Assembly: GCF_002498065.1 (NCBI RefSeq)
Contig: NZ_DAFZ01000043.1
Coordinates: 1-15,605 of the forward strand
DNA from: Methanoculleus sp. UBA208
Lineage (GTDB): Archaea; Halobacteriota; Methanomicrobia; Methanomicrobiales; Methanoculleaceae
Length of the DNA: 15,605 nt
Direction of reading: 5' to 3'
The position numbers and the translations under genes were made by a program. Below, in pieces: positions 6,080 to 12,503 of this stretch. Each line of letters opens with the position of its first letter. Position 1 is the stretch's first letter. The notes under the pieces were generated by a model. That model saw nothing but the letters and a program-made list of their open reading frames with translations, did not search any database and had not been told where the DNA came from.

Positions 6080-6991
6080 TTATTCTGCCTTCTCATCCTT
6101 CATCTGCTGATAGACGCAGGACTGAACGTCTTGGCCGAGCTTCCCGATCGCGTCCGCCCGGCAGCGTGCGCAGTGGCGCATCTGCTTGATATACGGGGCG
6201 CACCGGTCCTGCATCTCCCGCTTGTCCTTCTGGGTGGGAGGGGTGATCCCGGTGAACTTGTACTGCGGGATGAGGGGGATGACGTTGAAGGTGAACGCTC
6301 CCATCTCCCCGACCTTCTTTGCGATCTCGGGGATGTGCTCGTCGTTGATCCCGGGGATGTAGACGGTGTTGATCTTGACGAACATCTTCTTTGCGACCGC
6401 CATCTCGATCCCCTTCAGTTGCTGGGAGAGGAGGAGTTCCGCCGCTTCGCGCCCGTGATACTTCTTCCCGTCGTACTCGACCCAGGAGTAGATCTTCTCC
6501 CCGATCGAAGGATCGACAGCGTTGAGCGTGACCGTAACGTTCCCGACGTCGTACTTCGCGAGTTCCTCGATCGACTCGGGGAGCATAAGACCATTCGTGC
6601 TGATGCACATGATCAGGTGCGGGAACTCCTCGTGGATCAGCCGCAGGGCCTCGAACGTCTCGGGGTTTGCGAGCGGTTCGCCCGGCCCGGCGATGCCGAC
6701 CACCTTCACGTACGGGTACTCCTTGACGACGTTCCTGACGAGGTCGAGCGCCTCCGCCGGCGAAAGAACCCTGCTCGTCACACCCGGCCGGCTCTCGTTC
6801 ACGCAGTCGAAGTCCCGGATACAGTAATTGCACTGGATGTTGCACTTCGGAGCGACGGGGACGTGACACCGCCCGAAGGCGTGGCACGCTTTATCGGAGT
6901 AGCAGGGGTGCTCGCTGATCTTGCGTAACTGCTCCGGATCGTACGGAACATCCCTGCCCTGGACCGTCGCGGTCCGATACTCGTCGGCCAT
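6080..6991 (-). CDS. nifB: NifB, radical SAM nitrogenase cofactor maturase
   Basis: A 303-residue radical SAM protein that fuses two 4Fe-4S clusters with insertion of a carbide to form NifB-co, the precursor of the nitrogenase cofactor. The radical SAM cluster motif is C50-x3-C54-x2-C57 (CNIQCNYC), preceded by HVPVAP and followed by DFDCVNESRPGV, a NifB signature. Further cysteines (C30, C63, C129) and the AGPGEPLANP segment fit the family. The C-terminal CARCRADAIGKLGQD block is also typical. There is no fused NifX domain, so this is the short archaeal form. No other nif gene is in the window. A strong TATA box (7016-7025) sits about 29 bp from the ATG and no Shine-Dalgarno is seen, so the mRNA is probably leaderless. 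Some methanogens keep nifB without being proven diazotrophs. Confidence 0.93.
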   Translation of the reverse strand: MADEYRTATVQGRDVPYDPEQLRKISEHPCYSDKACHAFGRCHVPVAPKCNIQCNYCIRDFDCVNESRPGVTSRVLSPAEALDLVRNVVKEYPYVKVVGIAGPGEPLANPETFEALRLIHEEFPHLIMCISTNGLMLPESIEELAKYDVGNVTVTLNAVDPSIGEKIYSWVEYDGKKYHGREAAELLLSQQLKGIEMAVAKKMFVKINTVYIPGINDEHIPEIAKKVGEMGAFTFNVIPLIPQYKFTGITPPTQKDKREMQDRCAPYIKQMRHCARCRADAIGKLGQDVQSCVYQQMKDEKAE

Positions 6992-7015
6992 ATGATATGA
7001 TCTATGCGCCAGAGG

Positions 7016-7025
7016 ATATTATATA
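7016..7025 (-). promoter_or_regulatory. TATA box of nifB
   Basis: On the minus strand GTATATAATATCC is centred about 29 bp upstream of the nifB ATG at 6991. The predicted start of transcription is within a few bases of the start codon. Confidence 0.65.
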
Positions 7026-7046
7026 CTGATGGGTACCGGCCGGCAT

Positions 7047-8255
7047 TCATGCATACCCCGAAGTTCGGTCGGCCGGTTCCGTGCGCACCCCGCCGCCGGG
7101 TTCCTGCCCGGATTTCCGGGGTGCATCGCGGTTCCGGTCGAGGATAAGACGGAGGTCGGGCAGGACGAGGTAGACCGGAAAGAAGCCGAATATGCTGTGA
7201 TACTCCGAGGTATATGCTTTCATCCGCCGGTAGTCGCCCTGCATCCGGGCAAGATCCGTCACGAGGTCCGCAAGATGCTCCTCTGTTGGGGTCTCCTCCG
7301 GGGTTTCCGGGAGTGCGGCGAGCCGGCGCAGGATTCCGTCCCGCCAGACATGGACCTTGTAGTCGCCTACCTGCAGGAAGAGTTCCCGGCTGTACGCCCC
7401 CTGCAGGTACCGGACGATGACGACCTGCGATGCGAATACGGCTGCGAGCGGCAGGAGGTCCCATCCGAGGGCGAGGTCGGCCGAGGCAAGGAACGCCGAA
7501 AACGTCATCCCCGGGAGGAGCATCGCCGATACGGCGAGAGCCCCGCTCGCGGCCCCCAGGGCGGCGACGAGGAGGATGACCCGCATCGCCGCCCGCCACC
7601 CGGCCCGGACCTTCTCCTGCAGGGTCGTCCACATGCCGTCGAGCGAGAGGAAGAAACTCGTCGTGTAGGGCCTGACGTAGAGGATGCCGGCATAGAAGAG
7701 GATGATTGCAAGGGACTGGAGCGTGATCAGTGCCGCCGCCCCGGGCCCGAGTGATCCCGCCATATACCCGCTGAAGAGTGCGAAAATGACGTTGATACCG
7801 AATATCAGCCCGAACCCGGCGGCGAGGGGCTGGCAGTTGATGAAGAAGGTGTCCCAGAAGACCTTCCAGTATACCCTCGCGTCTCCGATCGCCAGAAAGG
7901 TTATCCGCCCCGCACCGCGGATCGACCCGATAAACTCCCTGATTGCCTTCCAGTCCGGGAGAGCCGCCTCTGGACTCCCGGTCGGGATCATCAGGATGAA
8001 AGGATTCACCATGTAGAGGACGAAACTCGATGCGATCCAGTAGAGCATGTACCGGGGGAGGAAGAGCAGGAAGAGGAGGTTTGCGAGGACCGCGGCGAGG
8101 ATGAAGAGTCCGGTGGCGTGGGGCCGGCCGTCACAGGCGAGAAGGGCCGATTGCCGCTGCTCTTCGCGCGCGATCTCGTCCTCCACGTCTCTTGCGAGCC
8201 CCCCGGCCTCCCGGGCGTACCTCGCGAAGGCAGGATCTCTCTCTGGCACCGGCAT
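7047..8255 (-). CDS. Six-helix membrane protein of unknown function
   Basis: A 402-residue protein I cannot assign to a family. A charged N-terminal region (1-46, rich in Glu and Arg) is followed by two adjacent hydrophobic helices (about 49-67 and 69-90), a soluble loop of about 50 residues, then helices at about 143-166, 173-193, 224-248 and 265-283, and a C-terminal tail of about 120 residues that is probably cytoplasmic. The tail contains an acidic/helical stretch (PETPEETPTEEHLADL) and ends in a Gly/Arg-rich segment. No catalytic motif is visible. It lies 80 bp downstream of the methyltransferase gene on the same strand. A T-tract and a TATA-like GCATTTATTCC (about 8280-8290) between them suggest its own promoter with a very short leader. 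Confidence 0.8.
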   Translation of the reverse strand: MPVPERDPAFARYAREAGGLARDVEDEIAREEQRQSALLACDGRPHATGLFILAAVLANLLFLLFLPRYMLYWIASSFVLYMVNPFILMIPTGSPEAALPDWKAIREFIGSIRGAGRITFLAIGDARVYWKVFWDTFFINCQPLAAGFGLIFGINVIFALFSGYMAGSLGPGAAALITLQSLAIILFYAGILYVRPYTTSFFLSLDGMWTTLQEKVRAGWRAAMRVILLVAALGAASGALAVSAMLLPGMTFSAFLASADLALGWDLLPLAAVFASQVVIVRYLQGAYSRELFLQVGDYKVHVWRDGILRRLAALPETPEETPTEEHLADLVTDLARMQGDYRRMKAYTSEYHSIFGFFPVYLVLPDLRLILDRNRDAPRKSGQEPGGGVRTEPADRTSGYA

Positions 8256-8321
8256 CTGCGGGAGACAATGGCCTTTTTGGAATAAATGCGTTCGCGAGGA
8301 TCGGATCGTTCCCGCTCGCCG

Positions 8322-8327
8322 AAAAAA
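8322..8327 (-). terminator. T-tract after the methyltransferase gene
   Basis: On the minus strand a run of six T residues begins 9 bases after the methyltransferase stop, before the TATA-like element of the membrane protein gene. Confidence 0.45.
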
Positions 8328-8336
8328 GTGGCCGGG

Positions 8337-8948
8337 TCAGGCCGCCTGCCGGCCGAGGTCGAACGGGAGCGGTTCTTTGCCGGTCTCCCGCGTATCCGGC
8401 TCCATGCCGAACCGCTCCTCCGCGGCTTTGAGGATGCGCCGGAGTTCGGTGAGGATCCGCAGGTCTTCCTCGACGAAGTCGAAGTAGCCGAAACTGTTCC
8501 CGAGGACGAGGACGGCGTCGTAAGTGTCGGTGCGGTACGGGAGCCGGCGTGCGTCTCCTTCCCGGAACCGGACGGAGAGGCCCTCCTTCTTCGCGGTCGA
8601 CCGCGCCCGCTGGATCAGGTAGTGCGACTGGTCGAGGCCTTCGGCGTTATAGCCCCTGCGCGCGAGTTCGAGGGTGTGCCTGCCCTGGCCGCAGCAGAGG
8701 TCGAGGATCTTCTCGTCGGGCTGGAGGTGCAGGACCCGGACGATCCGGTCGATCTCTCTTTCGGTGATCCGGGGGTCGTCGACGACGTCGCCATCGGTCT
8801 TTAAGTAGAGGCGGTTGAAGATGCCTCTCCACCAGTCGGATTTCACGTGCTCTTCAAGGTTCGGGACCGGACCGATTGTCCTCCTGTCCCGGCTTTTTCC
8901 CCCGCGCCTGCTATCGGGGGGATCGTCTGCGTGGATATCCTCGGTCAT
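8337..8948 (-). CDS. Class I SAM-dependent methyltransferase, C-terminally short
   Basis: A 203-residue protein with the N-terminal half of a Rossmann methyltransferase. Motif I is ILDLCCGQGRHTLELARRG, the acidic end of strand 2 is in EGLDQSHYLIQRA, then FREGDARRLPYRTDTYDAVL as motifs II/III and NSFGYFDFVEEDLRILTELR as the following helix. After RRILK, where relatives normally read KPGG and continue through strands 5-7, this protein has about 30 charged residues (AAEERFGMEPDTRETGKEP...) and stops. The other two frames do not restore a recognisable continuation. The catalytic fold is therefore probably incomplete, either a truncated gene or one needing a partner. The substrate is unknown. The first 40 residues are charged and probably disordered. 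Confidence 0.82.
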   Translation of the reverse strand: MTEDIHADDPPDSRRGGKSRDRRTIGPVPNLEEHVKSDWWRGIFNRLYLKTDGDVVDDPRITEREIDRIVRVLHLQPDEKILDLCCGQGRHTLELARRGYNAEGLDQSHYLIQRARSTAKKEGLSVRFREGDARRLPYRTDTYDAVLVLGNSFGYFDFVEEDLRILTELRRILKAAEERFGMEPDTRETGKEPLPFDLGRQAA

Positions 8949-9142
8949 GCCGTGTCACTCCCCCCGGTCCCGTTTCCGGAACAGGACCAGCGCTGTGCCG
9001 GGCTGCAAAAGAGATTGGGTGTCGTGTGCCATAGTTGGATGATCATTCGGTAGGATAGTATCGATAAAAGCATTGTGTCACACCTCTTCCTGCGGCGATA
9101 AACGGCCGCGTTGCAGAGGAAATTTTCTCCCCCGGAGAGGGG

Positions 9143-9186
9143 GCCACGCACCGGGGAGCGGAGCCCTGCCCCGTCCGGTGCGTGGC
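9143..9186. repeat. 12-bp perfect inverted repeat (long hairpin)
   Basis: GCCACGCACCGG at 9143-9154 pairs perfectly with CCGGTGCGTGGC at 9175-9186 around a 20-nt GC-rich loop. A smaller CCCCC/GGGGG pair (9129-9133 with 9139-9143) lies immediately left of it. No T-run follows on either strand, so it is not a simple terminator. Confidence 0.6.
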
Positions 9187-9215
9187 GGGGGGCGGGCAGT
9201 CCGGGCAGGTTCCGC

Positions 9216-9233
9216 TCTCCCGGGATCGGGAGA
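9216..9233. repeat. 7-bp perfect inverted repeat with tetraloop
   Basis: TCTCCCG (9216-9222) and CGGGAGA (9227-9233) flank GGAT. It ends five bases before the TATA box of the first CxxC gene, so it could be an upstream control element or the end of a structured RNA. Confidence 0.45.
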
Positions 9234-9238
9234 CGCAC

Positions 9239-9246
9239 TTATATAT
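9239..9246 (+). promoter_or_regulatory. TATA box of the tandem CxxC genes
   Basis: TTATATAT in GC-rich surroundings, about 53 bp before the first ATG at 9295. The predicted transcription start is near 9268, leaving a leader of about 25 nt. Confidence 0.6.
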
Positions 9247-9294
9247 GCAGGCAGGTAGTTGTGTATGTGCAGACTATCTGCATGGTTGAAGTAA

Positions 9295-9471
9295 ATGGAA
9301 GAGAGATATCCCCGCAGGGGTCCCAGATCGTTTGAGGACCGTCCCCGCGAGTTCCACAAGGCAGTCTGTTCCGACTGCGGCAAAGAGTGTGAAGTTCCGT
9401 TCAAGCCAACGGAGGGTCGGCCGGTCTACTGCCTCGACTGCCTCCCGAAGCACAGGAAACCCCGGTATTGA
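9295..9471 (+). CDS. Small CxxC zinc-binding protein, copy 1
   Basis: A 58-residue protein beginning MEERYPRRGPRSFEDRPREF. Its C-terminal two thirds hold CSDCGKECEVPFKPTEGRPV and then YCLDC, a CxxC-x3-C...CxxC arrangement expected to bind one zinc. The VPF-P-RPVYC segment recurs in small zinc-binding proteins of archaea and of some bacteria; no function is established to my knowledge. The N-terminus is basic with several Arg-Pro pairs, suggesting RNA or ribosome contact, which is inference. The start is firm because an in-frame TAA immediately precedes the ATG. It is followed 42 bp later by a near-copy. Confidence 0.85.
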   Translation: MEERYPRRGPRSFEDRPREFHKAVCSDCGKECEVPFKPTEGRPVYCLDCLPKHRKPRY

Positions 9472-9513
9472 GTAGTTCGTGCGAATAAAATTTCTAAAGT
9501 GAGTGAAATTCCG

Positions 9514-9690
9514 ATGGAAGAGAGATATCCGCGCAGGGGTCCCAGATCGTTCCAGGACCGTCCCCGCGAGTTCCACAAGGCAGTCTGTTCCGACTGCGGC
9601 AAAGAGTGTGAAGTTCCGTTCAAGCCGACCGAGGGCAGGCCCGTCTATTGCCGCGACTGCCTTCCGAAGTACAGAAAACCCAGATTCTAA
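9514..9690 (+). CDS. Small CxxC zinc-binding protein, copy 2
   Basis: A 58-residue near-copy of the preceding protein. The first 13 residues are identical, then SFQDRP replaces SFEDRP. The zinc cluster is CSDCGKEC...YCRDC, with CRDC instead of CLDC, and the tail is LPKYRKPRF instead of LPKHRKPRY. ATG 9514 was chosen by comparison with copy 1. A GTG at 9499 would add MSEIP, but GTGA there better serves as a Shine-Dalgarno for 9514. The 42-bp gap contains a weak AT-rich stretch (GAATAAAATTT), so it could be co-transcribed or have its own weak promoter. A seven-T run follows the stop, consistent with a two-gene unit. Confidence 0.86.
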   Translation: MEERYPRRGPRSFQDRPREFHKAVCSDCGKECEVPFKPTEGRPVYCRDCLPKYRKPRF

Positions 9691-9692
9691 CC

Positions 9693-9699
9693 TTTTTTT
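9693..9699 (+). terminator. T-run terminator of the CxxC gene pair
   Basis: Seven T residues start three bases past the TAA stop of copy 2, a typical archaeal terminator for this short unit. Confidence 0.6.
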
Positions 9700-9750
9700 G
9701 CACAAAGGATGCGCTGTTTGAGCGAATAGCCTGAAGCCCCCACAATTCGG

Positions 9751-10518
9751 TCACACGATAAGCCGCCTTCTCATCAGCCTGATGGCGAGGACGAAGAAGA
9801 AGACGGCCGCCACCACAATCCAGGCGAGGCTGAAGAGATTCAGCGGCGCAAACGCCGGGAGCGTGATCGCCCGGTTGATGGCGACGACGTGCGTGAGCGG
9901 GAGAGCCGCGAGGGCGAAGTACTGGATTGGCTGCGGTAAGAGGTCGAGGGGGAAGAACGTCCCCGAGAAGAGGAACATCGGGGTGATGAAGAGGAATGAC
10001 GGGTAGTTCAGTGCGTCGATGCTCGGTGTTATCGCCGTGAAACACATCGCGATGCCTGCAAAGAGGAGGCCTGCAAGGAACGCGAAGGGGATGAGGAGCA
10101 GGGACGAGGGCATGGCGACGACGCCGAAGAGGAGGAGCACCGGGAGCATCAGCGTGGCGTAGATCATCCCCCGGGTGGCGCCCCAGAGCATCTCCCCGGC
10201 GATCACCTCGTCGATGCTGACCGGTGTCGCGATGATGGCATCGAACGTCTTCTGGTAGTACATCCGGACGAACGATGAGTAGGTGCACTCGAAGAAGGCC
10301 GAGTACATCACCGATATCGAGACGAGGGCCGGTGCGATGAAGACGGGGTAGGGTATCCCGTCGACCGCCTCGATATACGTCCCGAGCCCGAACCCCAGGG
10401 CAAGGAGGTAGAGGACCGGCTCGACGAAGGGCGGGATGAAGTTTACCCGGTAGGTCCTGAGGAAGGCGTCCCAGTTCCTCCGCCAGACGCTTTGCACCCT
10501 CGCGGTGATGTCGATCAT
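9751..10518 (-). CDS. ABC-2 type exporter permease
   Basis: A 255-residue membrane protein of the ABC-2 family (NodJ/DrrB-like). It has a short cytoplasmic N-terminus (VQSVWRRNWDAFLRTY), a first helix from about residue 29 (PPFVEPVLYLLALGFGLGTY), and five further hydrophobic segments, ending in a basic tail (RLMRRRLIV). The conserved cytoplasmic segment with YYQKTFDAIIATPVSIDEVI matches the family's region before TM3, and PMFLFSGTFFPLDLLPQPIQ is the family's typical loop near the C-terminal third. It begins 7 bases after the stop of the ATPase gene, so the two form one exporter. The substrate (drug, lipid or polysaccharide) cannot be told. Confidence 0.9.
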   Translation of the reverse strand: MIDITARVQSVWRRNWDAFLRTYRVNFIPPFVEPVLYLLALGFGLGTYIEAVDGIPYPVFIAPALVSISVMYSAFFECTYSSFVRMYYQKTFDAIIATPVSIDEVIAGEMLWGATRGMIYATLMLPVLLLFGVVAMPSSLLLIPFAFLAGLLFAGIAMCFTAITPSIDALNYPSFLFITPMFLFSGTFFPLDLLPQPIQYFALAALPLTHVVAINRAITLPAFAPLNLFSLAWIVVAAVFFFVLAIRLMRRRLIV

Positions 10519-10524
10519 CCTCGC

Positions 10525-11436
10525 TCACTCCCGCAGGCTCCGGCCGGTCAGCCGCAGGAAGACGTCCTCGAGGGTTGCCGGCCGGACCGTCACCGCCGCC
10601 TCGTGCCGGCAGACCTCGAGGAGTTCGCGTGCCACGTCGTTAGGACGGTCCGTGAAGATCTGGAGCACGTCGCCAGCGAGATCGTAGTTCACGCCGAGGT
10701 CGTCGAGGCGGGCGACTGCCTTTTTTGTCCGCTCGACCTCGACGACGTCGTTTCCCGCGTGCTCCCGGATGAGGTCCGCCGGGGCGCCCTCGACGAGGAT
10801 CTTCCCGTGGTCCATGATCACCAGCCGGTCGCAGAGGCGTTCCGCTTCGTCAAGGTAGTGCGTGGTGAGGACGAGGGTGTTTCCTTCGGCCCGGAGGCTC
10901 CGGAGTTTCTCCCAGATCAGGTGCCGCGCCTGCGGGTCGAGCCCGATGGTGGGCTCGTCGAGGATGAGCAGTTCCGGTTCGTTGACGAGCGCCCGGGCTA
11001 TGATCAGCCGCCGTTTCATCCCGCCCGAGAGTTTGTCGATCAGGACGTCCCGCTTCTCATCGAGCTGCATGAACGCGAGGAGATCTTTTGCCCTCCTCTC
11101 CGCTTCCCGCTGCGGGATGCCGAAGTAGCGGGCGTAGACCAGCAGGTTCCGGTAGGCCGAGAAGTCCGGGTCGAGGTTGGTCTCCTGCGGCACCACGCCG
11201 AGCCGGCTCTTGATCTGGCGCTGGCGGGTCTCCACGTCCATGCCGAGGACCTCCAGGGTGCCGCCGGTCTTTGGGGAGATGCACTGGATCATCTTCATGG
11301 TCGTCGTCTTCCCCGCCCCGTTCGGTCCGAGAAACCCGAAGACCTCTCCTTCCCTGACCCGGAAGGCGATACGGTCGACCGCGACGAGGTCTTCGAACCG
11401 TTTCTCCAGATCGCGTGCTACGATGACATCCCCGAT
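10525..11436 (-). CDS. ABC-2 type exporter ATPase without a canonical start codon
   Basis: The ATPase partner of the downstream permease, NodI/DrrA-like, about 303 residues if counted from 11436. Walker A FLGPNGAGKTTTMKMI, Q-loop GVVPQETNLDPDFSAYRN, signature KLSGGMKRRLIIARAL, Walker B LLILDEPTIGLD and H-loop LTTHYLDEAERL are all in one frame. The first in-frame ATG (11298) lies after Walker A, so translation from it would be dead. Upstream, homology continues through VIVARDLEKRFEDLVAVDRI, but the frame reaches a TGA near 11522 without ATG, GTG or TTG. A strong Shine-Dalgarno (AGGAGG) precedes an in-frame ATC at 11434-11436 by about 8 bases, the likely initiation site if the sequence is right. 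A one-base error near an out-of-frame ATG at 11427-11429 is the alternative. Confidence 0.88.
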   Translation of the reverse strand: MGDVIVARDLEKRFEDLVAVDRIAFRVREGEVFGFLGPNGAGKTTTMKMIQCISPKTGGTLEVLGMDVETRQRQIKSRLGVVPQETNLDPDFSAYRNLLVYARYFGIPQREAERRAKDLLAFMQLDEKRDVLIDKLSGGMKRRLIIARALVNEPELLILDEPTIGLDPQARHLIWEKLRSLRAEGNTLVLTTHYLDEAERLCDRLVIMDHGKILVEGAPADLIREHAGNDVVEVERTKKAVARLDDLGVNYDLAGDVLQIFTDRPNDVARELLEVCRHEAAVTVRPATLEDVFLRLTGRSLRE

Positions 11437-11492
11437 TGTTTCTTCCTCCTGATGAGTCAGTGGGGTCGTGAGAATACAACATCCTTTCGCTT

Positions 11493-11515
11493 GCTCCTCC
11501 CGCTCCGGGAGGAGC
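11493..11515. repeat. 10-bp perfect inverted repeat in the ABC/SET divergent spacer
   Basis: GCTCCTCCCG (11493-11502) and CGGGAGGAGC (11506-11515) flank only three bases, CTC. It lies about 57-79 bp upstream of the ATPase start, between two divergent genes. No T-run follows on either strand. It could be an operator or an RNA hairpin in the 5' leader of the ABC operon. Confidence 0.5.
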
Positions 11516-11651
11516 GGACCCCTTCATCCGCGCAGGCGGCTTTGTGCTGGACTTTCCGGAATATCCGGCCGGAGTTTCCATCTCTCAGGGCGGAGGGGCC
11601 GTATCCTTTTTTGCCCGGAGGAAGCCCACCCCTGTGAGTTGCAGCGATACC

Positions 11652-12071
11652 ATGACCGATAGTGCTGTGAAGACGGGGAGGGCCGTCTACCCCCCAGAGA
11701 CCGTGTATGTCGGCTCATCGAAACGCCGTGGCCGGGGAGTCTTCGCCCGCAGGGATCTTTTTGCCGGCGAGGTGATCGAGGTCTGCCCGGTGATCGTGCT
11801 CGGGGGAGCGGACGAGCAGGAACTCCTCGATAAGACGCGCCTCTTCGACTACTACTTCGAATGGGGGGACTTCGCCGCCGTGGCGCTCGGCTACGGGTCG
11901 CTCTACAACCACTCCCGCCACGCGAACGCGGACCACGTCTGCGACGTTCTCCGGGGCGAGATCCGCATCCTGGCCCACCGTGCCATCCGGCGGGGCGAGG
12001 AGATCACGATCAACTACGGCGGCCGGCCAGACTGCCCCGACCCCGTCTGGTTCGATGCGGCGGAGGAGTAA
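11652..12071 (+). CDS. SET-domain protein (putative lysine methyltransferase)
   Basis: A 139-residue protein that is almost only a SET domain. The N-terminal SET motif is GRGVFARRDLFAGEVIEV (27-44), the central active-site motif is GYGSLYNHSRHANADHV (80-96) with NHS, and the C-terminal motif is GEEITINYG (115-123) with the conserved tyrosine. SET proteins transfer a methyl group from SAM to protein lysines; a Methanosarcina SET protein has been reported to modify the chromatin protein MC1-alpha. There is no pre-SET or post-SET cysteine cluster, so substrate choice must come from the insert at about 49-75. ATG 11652 was chosen at the start of recognisable protein; an in-frame GTG at 11634 would add six residues and is possible. 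It is divergent from the ABC exporter. Confidence 0.88.
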   Translation: MTDSAVKTGRAVYPPETVYVGSSKRRGRGVFARRDLFAGEVIEVCPVIVLGGADEQELLDKTRLFDYYFEWGDFAAVALGYGSLYNHSRHANADHVCDVLRGEIRILAHRAIRRGEEITINYGGRPDCPDPVWFDAAEE

Positions 12072-12276
12072 CTCTTCTCCACCTGTAAAACCCTTCTTAA
12101 TAACGCCCGGAGCCGCGGCGGTTCGCTCCTCCGGCACCGTCCGGTTGCGATTGCTGCCGGGGGCGGTGCGGCGTTTATCGGTACCGGGAACCGGGGGTGG
12201 AGGCAGCGCCTCAGACCCGCCGGACCGCTATAGGGTGCGCGCCAGGATCTCCAGTGGAAATCAAGGGGTTTGCGAT

Positions 12277-12299
12277 AATCTCTATAGATCATAGAGATT
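12277..12299. promoter_or_regulatory. Perfect 9-5-9 inverted repeat overlapping a TATA-like element
   Basis: AATCTCTAT and ATAGAGATT flank AGATC. The AT-rich TCTATAGA at its centre is about 30 bp upstream of an ATG at 12316, so the palindrome could cover a promoter. Its size (9-5-9) equals that of the inverted repeat before modA, but the sequences differ. Confidence 0.45.
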
Positions 12300-12315
12300 C
12301 TATCGATCGCCCGTA

Positions 12316-12450
12316 ATGTCTGCCGACCCCTGTAACCGTCCTGCCGGCCCTGCGGGCGGCTCAAAAATGCCCTTCAATTTGGAGGATCTTCAGAGATTCG
12401 AGGACAATTTCGGGAGATCACGCCTGGGCATCCGGAACGCGGGGATGTGA
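12316..12450 (+). CDS. Possible 44-residue small protein
   Basis: An ATG-to-TGA frame whose product begins MSADPCNRPAGPAGG and continues with a helical, charged part, MPFNLEDLQRFEDNFGRSR. No family is recognised and no Shine-Dalgarno is seen. The case for it is positional: a palindrome/TATA-like element about 30 bp upstream and a hairpin followed by T residues about 54 bp downstream. It could equally be a non-coding RNA or chance. Confidence 0.25.
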   Translation: MSADPCNRPAGPAGGSKMPFNLEDLQRFEDNFGRSRLGIRNAGM

Positions 12451-12503
12451 TAGCGGGGATATTGCCCGGGACATCCCGCGATCCCCCTGCAAAGGCCGTT
12501 TCG

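Larger units (their letters stand above)
8949..9294. other. 346-bp spacer with divergent promoters and GC-rich hairpins
   Basis: No convincing gene. Near 9060-9072 a minus-strand TATA-like GCTTTTATCG could serve the methyltransferase gene, with a leader of about 90 nt. The middle part holds three GC-rich inverted repeats (about 9129-9233). The right end holds the TATA box of the first CxxC gene. The hairpins are listed separately. Confidence 0.55.
9295..9690 (+). repeat. Tandem gene duplication of the CxxC protein
   Basis: The two coding units (9295-9471 and 9514-9690) align over their full 177 bases without gaps at an offset of 219. By eye about nine tenths of positions match, and 9335-9407 is identical to 9554-9626 over 73 bases. 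Differences are concentrated at the 3' ends. Confidence 0.85.

Noticed and set aside
6026..6928. Plus-strand frame over nifB
   Set aside because: Shadow of a strongly supported radical SAM gene; the Leu/Asp/Val-rich product is typical of antisense GC-rich frames.
10492..11637. 381-codon plus-strand frame opposite the ABC ATPase
   Set aside because: The minus strand holds all ABC motifs in order; the plus-strand product has no motif.
12014..12364. Minus-strand frame overlapping the end of the SET gene and the spacer
   Set aside because: Overlaps the SET coding region, Arg/Pro-rich, no start signals. The plus-strand small frame has better positional support.
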